Source: Pseudarthrobacter raffinosi
Lineage (GTDB): Bacteria > Actinomycetota > Actinomycetes > Actinomycetales > Micrococcaceae
DNA: 64,000 nt
Assembly (NCBI RefSeq): GCF_023913735.1
Contig: NZ_JAMXBH010000022.1
Span: forward strand, 1 to 64,000
Direction: 5' to 3'
Positions within the stretch are counted from its first letter, which is position 1. Every line of letters starts with the position of its first letter. The notes beneath the pieces are model-generated. The model had not been told where the DNA came from. It made no database searches and saw only the letters and a list, made by a program, of their open reading frames with translations. A program made the position numbers and the translations under genes. This document shows positions 23,452 through 30,810 of this stretch, piece by piece.

Positions 23452-24888
23452 CTACCCCAGCAGGGCACTCCAGTCCACCGGACCGGCAGGCTTCGCAGCG
23501 TCCTTGCCAGCTGCCCGGGTGGCCGGCTTAGCGGCGGGCCGGCCCTTGGGCTTGGTACCCGGCTGCGCGGGCGCGGGCACCGGCGGCCCCCACGGCAAAG
23601 CGAACGCCGGGACTGGTTCGCCCAGCTGCACGCCATGCGGCGGAACAACCATCACACCGTGCGCCGACGCCAGTCCGCGCATCATCCCGGGACCCGTGTG
23701 CTTGGCCGGTGAAGCCATCCCGTACAGAAGCCGGAACGGCATCAGCCTGGTCCGGCCCGGCTCAGGCTCGAGGGTGGTCCCGCACGGGACCTCCTGCACC
23801 GGCGGCATGGTGCCGTGGCCCAGCGCCGCCAGCAGCGGTTCGCCCACCGTGGACAGTGCCATCATGGCGGCCAGCGGGTTTCCGGGGAGCCCCAGGACAA
23901 AGCGACCGTCGGGGAGCTCGGCCAGGACAGCCGGATGGCCGGGGCGCATGGCGATGCCGTCGATGACCAGCCGCCCGCCCAGTTCCGCCACAGCCCGGCG
24001 GAGGTGGTCGGTGTCCGAGACGCCAGTACCGCCGGTGGTGATCACGACGTCGGCAGGCAGCGCGGAGGGGTCCGGCACCTCGGGCGGGACGTCGGCCAGG
24101 CCGTCCAGCCACTCAGCGTAGGAATCGCCGATCCGCTCCTGGCCGCCGTTAATACCGCCAAGCATTTCCACTACGGCCGCGAGCTGCGGACCGAAGGTGT
24201 CCCGGACCTGTCCGGGGACCGGCAGCCCGTGGGCCACAACTTCGGAGCCGGTCAGCAGGAGCTTAACCACCGGCTTGCCCTGGACCAGCAGGTCATCGTG
24301 CCCGGCCAGGGCTGCGACCGCCAGATGGGCCGGGTTCAGTGTTACGCCGGCCTTGACCAGCACATCTCCCGCGGCGGCTTCCTCGCCGGCCTTCCTGATG
24401 TGCTGGCCGTTCCCGGGCTCGCCGGGGCGGGCGCCGCCGCCGGTCATCAGGAGCGGCAGGCCGTCGTCGTCCGTTCCAAGCACGGCGCTTTCGCTGCGCA
24501 GGACCGCTTTGGCGCCGGGCGGGATCAGTCCGCCGGTGACGATGGGGCTGGCCTGGTGGGGTGCCAGCCGCTGGCCTGCCTCTGCCACGATCCACGGACC
24601 GCTGCCGTTGACGGCCCATCCGTCCATCGCAGACGACGCGTAGTGCGGCATGTCGTGCAACGCAGTGATGTCGCCGGCCAGGACCCTGCCCAGGGCTTGG
24701 CCCAGGGGAACCCGGCCCGGCGGAATCGGCGTGGCGATATCAAAAGCGGCCCTGCGCGCCTCATCCCAGGTATGGGCAAGGTGCTTTGCCGGGGCTGTCT
24801 GCTGCTCGGGATTTTCGGATGCGTCGCCGGGGGCGGCGGTCACTGAACGGGATTCATTCGACGGGGGTCCCGGCGGATTCGGCGTCAT
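23452..24888 (-). CDS. moeA: Molybdopterin molybdenumtransferase MoeA
   Basis: A protein of about 478 residues that inserts molybdate into adenylylated molybdopterin. Visible motifs: substrate-binding MPHYASSAMDGWAV, the MPT-binding region LLTGSEVV, and VVITTGGTGVSDTDHLRRA, plus FVLGLPGNPLAAM. ATG at 24888 overlaps the DUF6457 gene end by 35 bp; GTG at 24912 is the alternative. A Pro/Ala/Lys-rich tail of about 50 residues after the last conserved domain (PAPAQPGTKPKGRPAAK...) is not standard for MoeA. Confidence 0.94.
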   Translation of the reverse strand: MTPNPPGPPSNESRSVTAAPGDASENPEQQTAPAKHLAHTWDEARRAAFDIATPIPPGRVPLGQALGRVLAGDITALHDMPHYASSAMDGWAVNGSGPWIVAEAGQRLAPHQASPIVTGGLIPPGAKAVLRSESAVLGTDDDGLPLLMTGGGARPGEPGNGQHIRKAGEEAAAGDVLVKAGVTLNPAHLAVAALAGHDDLLVQGKPVVKLLLTGSEVVAHGLPVPGQVRDTFGPQLAAVVEMLGGINGGQERIGDSYAEWLDGLADVPPEVPDPSALPADVVITTGGTGVSDTDHLRRAVAELGGRLVIDGIAMRPGHPAVLAELPDGRFVLGLPGNPLAAMMALSTVGEPLLAALGHGTMPPVQEVPCGTTLEPEPGRTRLMPFRLLYGMASPAKHTGPGMMRGLASAHGVMVVPPHGVQLGEPVPAFALPWGPPVPAPAQPGTKPKGRPAAKPATRAAGKDAAKPAGPVDWSALLG

Positions 24889-25147
24889 AGTCAGCAGCCA
24901 GGGTGCGGGCACGGTCCATGGCAGCGGTCATGGCGGCGGCGTTGGTGGCCTGCCCCGATCCCGCAGCCAGGCCGGCGGCGAAACCGGCAATAAAGGTGGT
25001 GAGCGGGGCGGCGGGGCGGACCACTGAGTGGGCTGCCACGCCGGCCAGCGACAGGATGGTGTTGACGTCGATCTGGACGTCCTCCAGTTCATACGCCTGG
25101 AGCAAGGACCTGCACCATTCTTCCAGCGTCTCGTCCTGGCTTTTCAC
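24854..25147 (-). CDS. DUF6457 small protein in the molybdenum-cofactor operon
   Basis: A 97-residue helical protein: EEWCRSLLQAYELEDVQIDVNTILSLAG, then an Ala-rich helix region PLTTFIAGFAAGLAAG. This pattern is the DUF6457 family, commonly found beside actinobacterial mobA/moeA genes. It overlaps mobA by 4 bp upstream and moeA downstream, so the three are translationally linked. The function is unknown. Position suggests an accessory role in cofactor synthesis or delivery. Confidence 0.85.
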   Translation of the reverse strand: MKSQDETLEEWCRSLLQAYELEDVQIDVNTILSLAGVAAHSVVRPAAPLTTFIAGFAAGLAAGSGQATNAAAMTAAMDRARTLAADYDAESAGTPVE

Positions 25148-25854
25148 GCTCTGCCTCCCAAATCGTCTGCGGCAGTGTTGCCCCGGAGCCCGGTTAGGGG
25201 ATCCGGGCCGGCCACTCCAAGTGCGGCGGCATCGTCCCAGGTGTCCACGTCTGCCGTGGAGCCGGCCGGAACGGCGACAAGCTGCACGTCCAGACTAGCA
25301 AGGAGTGCCCTCACCGACCCGTTGATTAAGCGTCCTGTGCTTTCCAGTTCCGCCACGGAACGTTGTAGCGCGGCCGTGCTATAAAAACCGACCAACGGCT
25401 GACGGCGGCCATCCTCCGAGACGGCCACTACGCCGTCCGGTCCCAAGCCCGTGGGCGCTCCGGCGGTGGGTCCTCGCGCACGCAAAGTAGACTTCAGCAC
25501 CGCCACCGCCTGCCCTACGTTGGGCATGTCGCAGGCCAGCACCAGCGTCAGCCCGGGGCGGCTGCCACCCGCAGCGGCCAGGGCCGCGAGCCCGGCCGCG
25601 ATGGCCGCCCCCGGTCCGCTAAAGGGGGGTTCTTCGCGGCAGCGGAGAAATCCGGCAGGGATTTCGCCGGCCGGCACCTCCCCGGTGTCCGGACCAACCA
25701 CGACGGCGGCCCGGGCTCCCCTCGCAGCGGCGGCGGAGCGGCACAAGAGGGAGGCGCCGTCGTACGTCAGACTCTGCTTGGGCACGCCACCGAGCCGCGA
25801 CGAACGGCCGCCGGCGAGGATGACGGCATCGAAGTCGAGGGGGTCAGCGTCCAC
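25144..25854 (-). CDS. mobA: Molybdenum cofactor guanylyltransferase-like protein
   Basis: A 236-residue nucleotidyltransferase. The N-terminal nucleotide-binding loop LAGGRSSRLGGVPKQ (about 13-27), the metal-binding Asp in LACDMP (about 105-110) and GPDGVVAVSEDGRRQPL match MobA/MobA-like NTP transferases that attach GMP to Mo-molybdopterin. The start is GTG at 25854. It is first in the mobA-DUF6457-moeA unit. A CTP-specific MocA-like role is the main alternative. Confidence 0.88.
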   Translation of the reverse strand: MDADPLDFDAVILAGGRSSRLGGVPKQSLTYDGASLLCRSAAAARGARAAVVVGPDTGEVPAGEIPAGFLRCREEPPFSGPGAAIAAGLAALAAAGGSRPGLTLVLACDMPNVGQAVAVLKSTLRARGPTAGAPTGLGPDGVVAVSEDGRRQPLVGFYSTAALQRSVAELESTGRLINGSVRALLASLDVQLVAVPAGSTADVDTWDDAAALGVAGPDPLTGLRGNTAADDLGGRA

Positions 25855-25916
25855 CCTCCCAGCTTAACCGCGCGGGCTGGAATACTGCGCGGGCTGGACT
25901 TGCGGAGCGACTGGAT

Positions 25917-26417
25917 TCAGGCGGCCCGTTCAGGCAGCAGGAACGGATCCCAAGCCGGCGTGGGCTTCTCAAGTTCCTTGATCTGCCAGATGGTGCCATG
26001 CGGCGGTTCCGGATCAAACCTGAGCTTCCAGCCCATTTCAGCCGGCGTGTGGTCACCCTTGGTGTTGTTGCAGCGGAGGCACGCGGCCACCAGGTTCTCC
26101 CAGGAGTCGGCGCCGCCACGTGATTTGGGCTGCACATGGTCGATGGTGTGGGCACCCTTGCCGCAATACGCGCAGCGGTGGCCGTCCCGCCGCAGGACTC
26201 CGCGGCGGCTGACTGCGGTGCTCTGGTTGTATCTGGGGCGGATGTAGCGGTTCAGGAGAATCACGGACGGGCGGCCCAGGATCTCCTGCGGTCCCACCAC
26301 AGGATCATCGCCCTCGGCAATGACACTGGCCTTGCCCGTGAGCACAAGCACCAGCGCCCGGCGGAAGGTGACTACCGCCAGCGGTTCATATCCAGCATTC
26401 AGAACGAGAGTGCGCAT
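25917..26417 (-). CDS. HNH endonuclease family protein
   Basis: A 166-residue protein. The N-terminal segment MRTLVLNAGYEPLAVVTFRRA is the standard opening of stand-alone actinobacterial HNH nucleases. The HNH core has CAYCG, then HTIDHVQPKSRGGADSWENL, then ACLRCNNTKGD, combining two zinc CXXC knuckles with the catalytic His/Asn set. ATG at 26417 is chosen because it matches this N-terminus. The cellular target is unknown; it is not next to a methyltransferase. Confidence 0.93.
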   Translation of the reverse strand: MRTLVLNAGYEPLAVVTFRRALVLVLTGKASVIAEGDDPVVGPQEILGRPSVILLNRYIRPRYNQSTAVSRRGVLRRDGHRCAYCGKGAHTIDHVQPKSRGGADSWENLVAACLRCNNTKGDHTPAEMGWKLRFDPEPPHGTIWQIKELEKPTPAWDPFLLPERAA

Positions 26418-26605
26418 GCACGTACCTCTTTGTGGCCGCACCCGTCAGGGGCACGAGGGCCGGCTGCCCCCGGCATATCCGGGCTATGGATCGACACCAC
26501 AAGAGTAAACAAAGAATCCCGGGATCAGCTAATCGCAGAAGCGGCCGCCGTCACGTGTCGGATTCGTGCGGCTCTCCGGATCAGGGCAGCAGCCCGCAGA
26601 CAGCA

Positions 26606-26635
26606 AAGGACCCCCGCCGTGAGGCGAGGGTCCTT
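26606..26635 (-). terminator. Terminator of the 26654 hydrolase gene
   Basis: The arms 26606-26618 and 26623-26635 form a 13-bp stem with one mismatch and a GTGA loop. In the minus-strand direction a short T-run follows. It lies 18 bp past the hydrolase stop. The rest of the roughly 235-bp gap to the HNH gene shows nothing identifiable. Confidence 0.75.
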
Positions 26636-26653
26636 CGAAGGCTGACTCTGGTG

Positions 26654-27400
26654 CTAGGAGACGCGGATGTAAACGGGGCCGGAGCCGACATTGGCGCTGA
26701 ACACAACGGTCTGGTTGCCGTTGTAGCCCCCGTGCACGGCCTGGCCGTTGCCAGCGTAGACGGCAATGTGGGCAACGCCCGCGCCGCCGTCGGCGTAGTA
26801 CAACAGATCGCCGGGCTGGGCCTCGGCGGCGCTGACGGTCTGACCGAGGGACAGGTAGCCTGCAGGCCAGTCGCGGAAGTTGATCCCCACGGCAGCCAGC
26901 GAGTTGGTGACCAGCATGGTGCAGTCCTGCATAACACCCAGCTGGGCGTACGCGGCGGACAGGATGGCCTGGCCCTTGCCGCTGGCAGCAACAGGCGCCT
27001 TCGGAGCGGCAGGAGTTGCCGACGCTACCGTAAGGGTGGCCGCGGCCTTGGCCGGAGCCGGAGCTTCAACAACAGGCGCGGGAGCCTCAACCGGAGCCGG
27101 CGTGGTGGTCACGGCAGGCTTCTCGTAGGAGATGGCAATCATGGAAGCAGCCGAAATGATGGCCGGGGCGGAAACCTCAGCCTCAAGGTTCGAAGCGGAA
27201 GCAGCTTCACGCTGGACTCCGGCGTCTGCCGCGTTCGCAGCGATACCACTGGTCAGGACAAGGCCGGAAGCAGCAGCGATAACCGCAGCCTGACGGCCCA
27301 TGCCGCCGGCGTTGTCGCCGACAGCTTTGGCAATGACAGCCAGCGAGTTGGTCTTGGCGACCTCGGCGCGGTGCCGTGCAACAGTTGCACGTGTAGTCAT
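26654..27400 (-). CDS. Secreted NlpC/P60-type peptidoglycan hydrolase
   Basis: A 248-residue protein. It has a long basic N-terminus, then the hydrophobic export segment AVIAAASGLVLTSGIAANA (about 39-57). A Pro/Ala-rich linker (about 95-150) leads to an NlpC/P60-like domain. The catalytic Cys is in QDCTMLV, where most relatives have DCSG, and the His is in VAHIAVYAG. It should cleave stem peptides outside the membrane. ATG at 27400 has AAAGAGAG upstream. It is third in a same-strand cluster of hydrolases, but no c-di-AMP riboswitch is visible in its own leader. Confidence 0.88.
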   Translation of the reverse strand: MTTRATVARHRAEVAKTNSLAVIAKAVGDNAGGMGRQAAVIAAASGLVLTSGIAANAADAGVQREAASASNLEAEVSAPAIISAASMIAISYEKPAVTTTPAPVEAPAPVVEAPAPAKAAATLTVASATPAAPKAPVAASGKGQAILSAAYAQLGVMQDCTMLVTNSLAAVGINFRDWPAGYLSLGQTVSAAEAQPGDLLYYADGGAGVAHIAVYAGNGQAVHGGYNGNQTVVFSANVGSGPVYIRVS

Positions 27401-27546
27401 TAATTTCTCTCTTTCGTTTTCCTCAGGACCGCGTGGGCAGCCCAAGGGCTTTGGACGCGCCGGCATCTTGGGGGTACGCCGGCACGCCCCGAACGGGGAT
27501 TTCGCGAAAAGTTTCCAGCGAAGAAACGGTTCCAGCAGCACAGGGC

Positions 27547-27585
27547 TGCAGGAACTGGATTGCAGGAACTGGATTGCAGGAACTA
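27547..27585. repeat. 14-bp tandem repeat abutting the 27583 hydrolase stop
   Basis: The unit tgcaggaactggat occurs at 27547-27560 and 27561-27574. A partial third copy (27575-27585) runs into the stop codon of the upstream hydrolase (27583-27585). It lies in the 182-bp gap between the two NlpC/P60 genes, which otherwise shows only short GC hairpins. Confidence 0.85.
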
Positions 27586-28323
27586 CGGGGCCAGCGTGAA
27601 GAACGAGGAAGTGCCCGTGGAAGCCACAGAGTGCAGCAGGGTTCCCTGTGACGGGTTCAGCGCGCCGATCATCATGCCGTTGCCAACGTAAATGCCAACG
27701 TGGGCGCCGCCGTTCTGCATGACCAGGTCACCGGGAGACGGTGTGGACGTGGGCGTCATGGCAGTCCACGCATTGACGCGGGGAATGCTGATGCCGGCCT
27801 GGGCGTAGACCCACTGGGTGAAGCCCGAGCAGTCCCAGCCGTTGGGAGTGGTGCCGCCCCATACGTACGGGCGGCCGATGCCGGTGTAGGCGATAGCTGC
27901 CAGGCCCGATCCTGCCGCAGAGGAAACCTTGTCCGCGAGCTTGGAGGCCGCGGCCTCGGTTGCGGCAGCACCCTGAGCCCCGGTTTCGGAGGCCGTGGAC
28001 TGCGCACGGACCGTCTCAACCTTCGGTGCCGGCGTGGTCTTGATCACGGGGCGCTCGAAGGAAACGGTAGCCGTGGGCGCCGCTGTTACGGCAAGTGCCG
28101 TCTGCGCGGAACCGGACTCGGTGGAGGCGGAAACGCCGGCGGTGGTATCCGCGGCGTTGGCCGGAAGCCCCATGCTCAGGATCAGACCTGATGCAGCTGC
28201 GATAACAGCAGCCTGGCGACCTACGGTCCCGGCATTGGCACTGACGGCCTTGGACACCGAGCCCAAGGGGTTAGTGCGAACCGGTTGTGCGCGGTGACGC
28301 GCAGAACTATGGCGTGAAGACAC
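27583..28323 (-). CDS. Secreted NlpC/P60 endopeptidase under a c-di-AMP riboswitch
   Basis: A 246-residue protein. The N-terminal export segment AVIAAASGLILSMGLPANA nearly repeats that of the downstream paralogue. The C-terminal NlpC/P60 domain has RPYVWGGTTPNGWDCSGFTQ (catalytic Cys), PRVNAWTAM, PSPGDLVM, and GAHVGIYVGNG (catalytic His). GTG at 28323 has GGGAGAGG 8 bp upstream and lies just after the aptamer. A longer frame into the riboswitch is rejected. It cleaves D-Glu-diaminoacid-type bonds in peptidoglycan (family knowledge). Confidence 0.93.
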   Translation of the reverse strand: MSSRHSSARHRAQPVRTNPLGSVSKAVSANAGTVGRQAAVIAAASGLILSMGLPANAADTTAGVSASTESGSAQTALAVTAAPTATVSFERPVIKTTPAPKVETVRAQSTASETGAQGAAATEAAASKLADKVSSAAGSGLAAIAYTGIGRPYVWGGTTPNGWDCSGFTQWVYAQAGISIPRVNAWTAMTPTSTPSPGDLVMQNGGAHVGIYVGNGMMIGALNPSQGTLLHSVASTGTSSFFTLAP

Positions 28324-28342
28324 GAAGGTAGCCTCTCCCAAT

Positions 28343-28514
28343 GCCTGCGAGGTGAGCTGTCGGATTCGGATGGGAGTCACCCGGCCGCGCTGCTTCACAG
28401 TGGAAGCTTTGCGACTTAACCCCAAGGCCTTCAGAATCGAAGACCAAAATTGGTTCCCCCGCCCCTGCCAGACGATGTCATGCGAACGGACCTTGAGCGG
28501 TGGCAGAGCTAGGC
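28343..28514 (-). ncRNA. c-di-AMP riboswitch (ydaO-yuaA type)
   Basis: Conserved aptamer blocks are read on the minus strand in order: CTGGCAGGGGCGGGGGAACC, then TTGGGGTTAAGTCGC, then GGGTGACTCC, then ATCCGAATCCGACAGCT and CACCTCGCAGGC. The closing stem pairs GCCT (28514-28511) with AGGC (28346-28343). It ends 19 bp before the GTG of the NlpC/P60 gene. In this class c-di-AMP binding normally turns expression off. Confidence 0.92.
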
Positions 28515-28528
28515 AATCCACTCAAGAA

Positions 28529-28551
28529 CGTCAACTTCGGAAAAGTTGACG
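28529..28551 (-). terminator. Terminator after the M23 peptidase gene
   Basis: The arms CGTCAACTT (28529-28537) and AAGTTGACG (28543-28551) form a 9-bp stem with a 5-nt loop, about 85 bp beyond the M23 gene stop. It separates that gene from the downstream riboswitch. The remaining bases of the gap show no other clear feature. Confidence 0.55.
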
Positions 28552-28637
28552 CGCTTTAGACGTTACAGGAGTTCCGAGCCAATGTCACATTCAGGTCACG
28601 GCACGTCACTGCGATTCGAGAGTTGGCCATCATTTGG

Positions 28638-29462
28638 TCAGAGCCAGCCCGTGGGGTCAACGACTTCGCCATTGACCTGGACCTCGAAGTGGAGGTGGCA
28701 GCCCGTGGACGCGCCCGTGGTGCCGCTCAGGGCAACCAAATCGCCGCGGCTGACCGTCTGGCCTACCTTGACGCTGGCGGAGGAGAGGTGGTTGTAGGTG
28801 GTTTCAAGGCCATTGCCGTGATCCACCACAACGCGGTTCCCGCCGCCGTACTGGTGCCAGCCGGCGAAGGTCACGGTGCCGCTGGCGGCAGCCAGGACAG
28901 AGGTTCCGCACTGTGCCACGAAGTCCTGGCCACGGTGGAAATCGCCGGAGCCGCCGGTAATGGGGCTGACCCGGAATCCGAACGGAGAGACTGTAACCAG
29001 CTGGGCTAGCGGCGAGCCGAGGCTTCCGGCAGAGGCCGCACGGGTAATGGATCCCGCGGACTGTGCGCTCAGCAGCTGCTTCAGTTTGCCGTCGGGATCA
29101 CCCTGGGTAACCACGGACGAGCGGCTGAAATCAATTTGGGCGGCGGCTTCGGCGGTAACTTCGGGCTGCGGAGCAGCGGAAACGGCCGATGCGGCCTGGC
29201 CGGGTGCCGGAGTGGCCATCACGGGGCCGGTCACAGGAACCGTCACGGTAAGTGCTAGGCCTGTTGCTGCCAAGGCGATGCCGGCCTTCTGGCCGAGGCC
29301 ACTGGCGGCGGCGAAATCCGTCATCTGCCGGAAGGGTCCCCGGCGGCGGCGGGCGTCCCGCTGTGGGTCGCGGGGCCTCTCCGCGGTAAAATCCTCGGCC
29401 ACTCTGGGCGCCGAGGCGGGACCCACCGCGCGACGGCGGCCCCTGGAGTATTGCGTGGTCAA
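28638..29462 (-). CDS. Secreted M23 (LytM-type) metallopeptidase under a c-di-AMP riboswitch
   Basis: A 274-residue protein. A very basic N-terminus precedes the export segment AGIALAATGLALTVTVPV (about 63-80). The C-terminal M23 domain has the zinc ligands in FHRGQDF and HLHFEVQ and the conserved HGNGLETTYNHLSS. TTG at 29462 has GAGAGGA upstream and directly follows the aptamer; upstream frames run through the riboswitch and are rejected. It should cleave interpeptide or stem bonds in peptidoglycan. It is first of three hydrolase genes on this strand. Confidence 0.93.
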   Translation of the reverse strand: MTTQYSRGRRRAVGPASAPRVAEDFTAERPRDPQRDARRRRGPFRQMTDFAAASGLGQKAGIALAATGLALTVTVPVTGPVMATPAPGQAASAVSAAPQPEVTAEAAAQIDFSRSSVVTQGDPDGKLKQLLSAQSAGSITRAASAGSLGSPLAQLVTVSPFGFRVSPITGGSGDFHRGQDFVAQCGTSVLAAASGTVTFAGWHQYGGGNRVVVDHGNGLETTYNHLSSASVKVGQTVSRGDLVALSGTTGASTGCHLHFEVQVNGEVVDPTGWL

Positions 29463-29480
29463 GAATGTTCCTCTCTGGAT

Positions 29481-29701
29481 AGCCTGCGAAGTTAGCTGTC
29501 GGATTCGGGTCAGAGAGTTCAAAGACCCGGTCCGCCGTGACAAGCACTTGGCGCAGAGATATCCCGTGAGGATCCTTCGCTGGAAGAGGCTTGCTGCTGA
29601 CGGACTTCACCCCAAGGCAGTCTTACGACTGCCGGTTGTGGTTCCCCCGCCTCTGCCAGTTGGTGACTAATGCACCTGATCCGCTGGCAGAGCTCGGCTC
29701 C
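29481..29701 (-). ncRNA. c-di-AMP riboswitch (ydaO-yuaA type)
   Basis: Minus-strand blocks in order: CTGGCAGAGGCGGGGGAACC, CTTGGGGTGAAGTC, CACGGCGGACCGGGTC, then ACCCGAATCCGACAGCTAAC and TTCGCAGGCT. The closing stem pairs AGCC (29699-29696) with GGCT (29484-29481). CTCTGCCAG and CTGGCAGAG form the internal hairpin. It ends 18 bp before the TTG start of the M23 gene. This is the clearer of the two copies. Confidence 0.94.
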
Positions 29702-29738
29702 GGATCAGGTAACGCTTTTGTATCGACGCTGAGTTACA

Positions 29739-29768
29739 ACTATAGGTGATTAACTTGGACAGTAACAA
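29739..29768 (-). promoter_or_regulatory. Candidate promoter of the M23 riboswitch transcript
   Basis: On the minus strand TTGTTA (29768-29763) and TATAGT (29744-29739) are spaced 18 bp, placing the start near 29732, about 30 nt before the aptamer. The surrounding 29702-29837 stretch is AT-rich for this genome and holds nothing else recognisable. Confidence 0.55.
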
Positions 29769-29837
29769 TTCCGTTATCTTTGCGGAACCTGGGTCACTGC
29801 GCTATGGCGCGGCCCCACACGGCGGACCGCCGTCCCG

Positions 29838-30533
29838 TCAGCGGACGGAAACGAAGACGTGGGATGCCACTTCCGGGGGCAGCTCGAGCGCCCCTTCGAT
29901 TCCCGGAACCCGCACGGAAATGTACTCCCCCACGCGCTCCAAGGACACCGAGGCACCGGGCCTGATCCCGCCTTCGTCCAGCTGGACCAGCAGCTCAGGT
30001 TCCACCTGGATGGGTTCAGCCAGCCGGCTGACCGTCACGTTCGACGCCGGCCCGTAGCCCTGCATCGCATCAAGGAGATTAATCACACCGGCGTCGGGCA
30101 GCGCAGGCGCGGGTCCGCCCAGGGCAGCCAGTCCGGGGATGGGGTTGCCGTATGGAGACTCGGTGGGGTGGTTAAGTAACTCGTAGATGCGCTGCTCAAC
30201 GCGTTCACTCATCACGTGTTCCCAGCGGCACGCTTCATCGTGGACATAGGCCCAGTCCAGGCCAATCACATCCGCCAGGAGCCGTTCCGCGAGCCTGTGC
30301 TTGCGCATCACTTCCGTAGCGCGTTTCCGCCCGGCTTCCGTGAGCTCCAGGTGACGGTCTCCGGAGACCACGACCAGTCCGTCCCGTTCCATTCGGCCGA
30401 TGGTTTGGGACACCGTGGGTCCGGAATGCCGCAGCCGTTCGGCGATGCGTGCGCGAAGAGCAACGATGTTCTCTTCTTCAAGCTCCAAAATGGTCCGAAG
30501 ATACATCTCCGTAGTATCGATCAGATCCGTCAT
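29838..30533 (-). CDS. DtxR/IdeR-family metal-dependent repressor
   Basis: A 231-residue protein. The N-terminal winged helix starts MTDLIDTTEMYLRTILELEEE and has RHSGPTVSQTIGRMERDGLV (about 37-56). The metal-binding dimerisation region includes HRLAERLL, HDEACRWEHVMSERVE and HPTESPYGNPIPG. A C-terminal SH3-like domain follows. This is the IdeR/DtxR iron-sensor architecture rather than the shorter MntR. An iron box elsewhere in the window (49769-49787) is a plausible target. The upstream gap has only a half-site resembling an iron box (about 30616-30623). Confidence 0.93.
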   Translation of the reverse strand: MTDLIDTTEMYLRTILELEEENIVALRARIAERLRHSGPTVSQTIGRMERDGLVVVSGDRHLELTEAGRKRATEVMRKHRLAERLLADVIGLDWAYVHDEACRWEHVMSERVEQRIYELLNHPTESPYGNPIPGLAALGGPAPALPDAGVINLLDAMQGYGPASNVTVSRLAEPIQVEPELLVQLDEGGIRPGASVSLERVGEYISVRVPGIEGALELPPEVASHVFVSVR

Positions 30534-30810
30534 CCAGCTCAGCTCCTCGAGCGCAGTACCTTGCGTTGTCCCACCGTATCGCGTCCCGCTCAGCGGCGAG
30601 GTCCGCTAAAAAGCTTAGCCTATTTTGAATTTGTCTGGATAATGCCCGGGCGGGGACAAACGGTCTCATTGGCCGGACTATGACGGCCCCGGTTCCCCGC
30701 CCAATCGAGGGTTCAGGCAGAATAAAAGAGGTCCTTATGCAGTCACCGCCGACTACCGGCCACCCCACCGCCCGGACGTGAGCCACGTCCATGCCGAAAT
30801 TGGAGCCCCC

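Noticed and set aside
27401..27546. A third c-di-AMP riboswitch before the 26654 hydrolase
   Set aside because: None of the conserved aptamer blocks (GGGGGAACC, TTGGGGTGAA, CCGACAGCT) is present; only small GC hairpins are seen.
28509..28537. TTGACG-17-TAGCTC promoter-like pair on the minus strand before the NlpC/P60 gene
   Set aside because: Its -10 falls in the first stem of the c-di-AMP aptamer, so a transcript from it would lack the complete riboswitch.
30616..30623. Possible iron box upstream of the DtxR-family gene
   Set aside because: Only the TTAGCCTA half resembles the consensus; over 19 positions about 12 match, too few to call.
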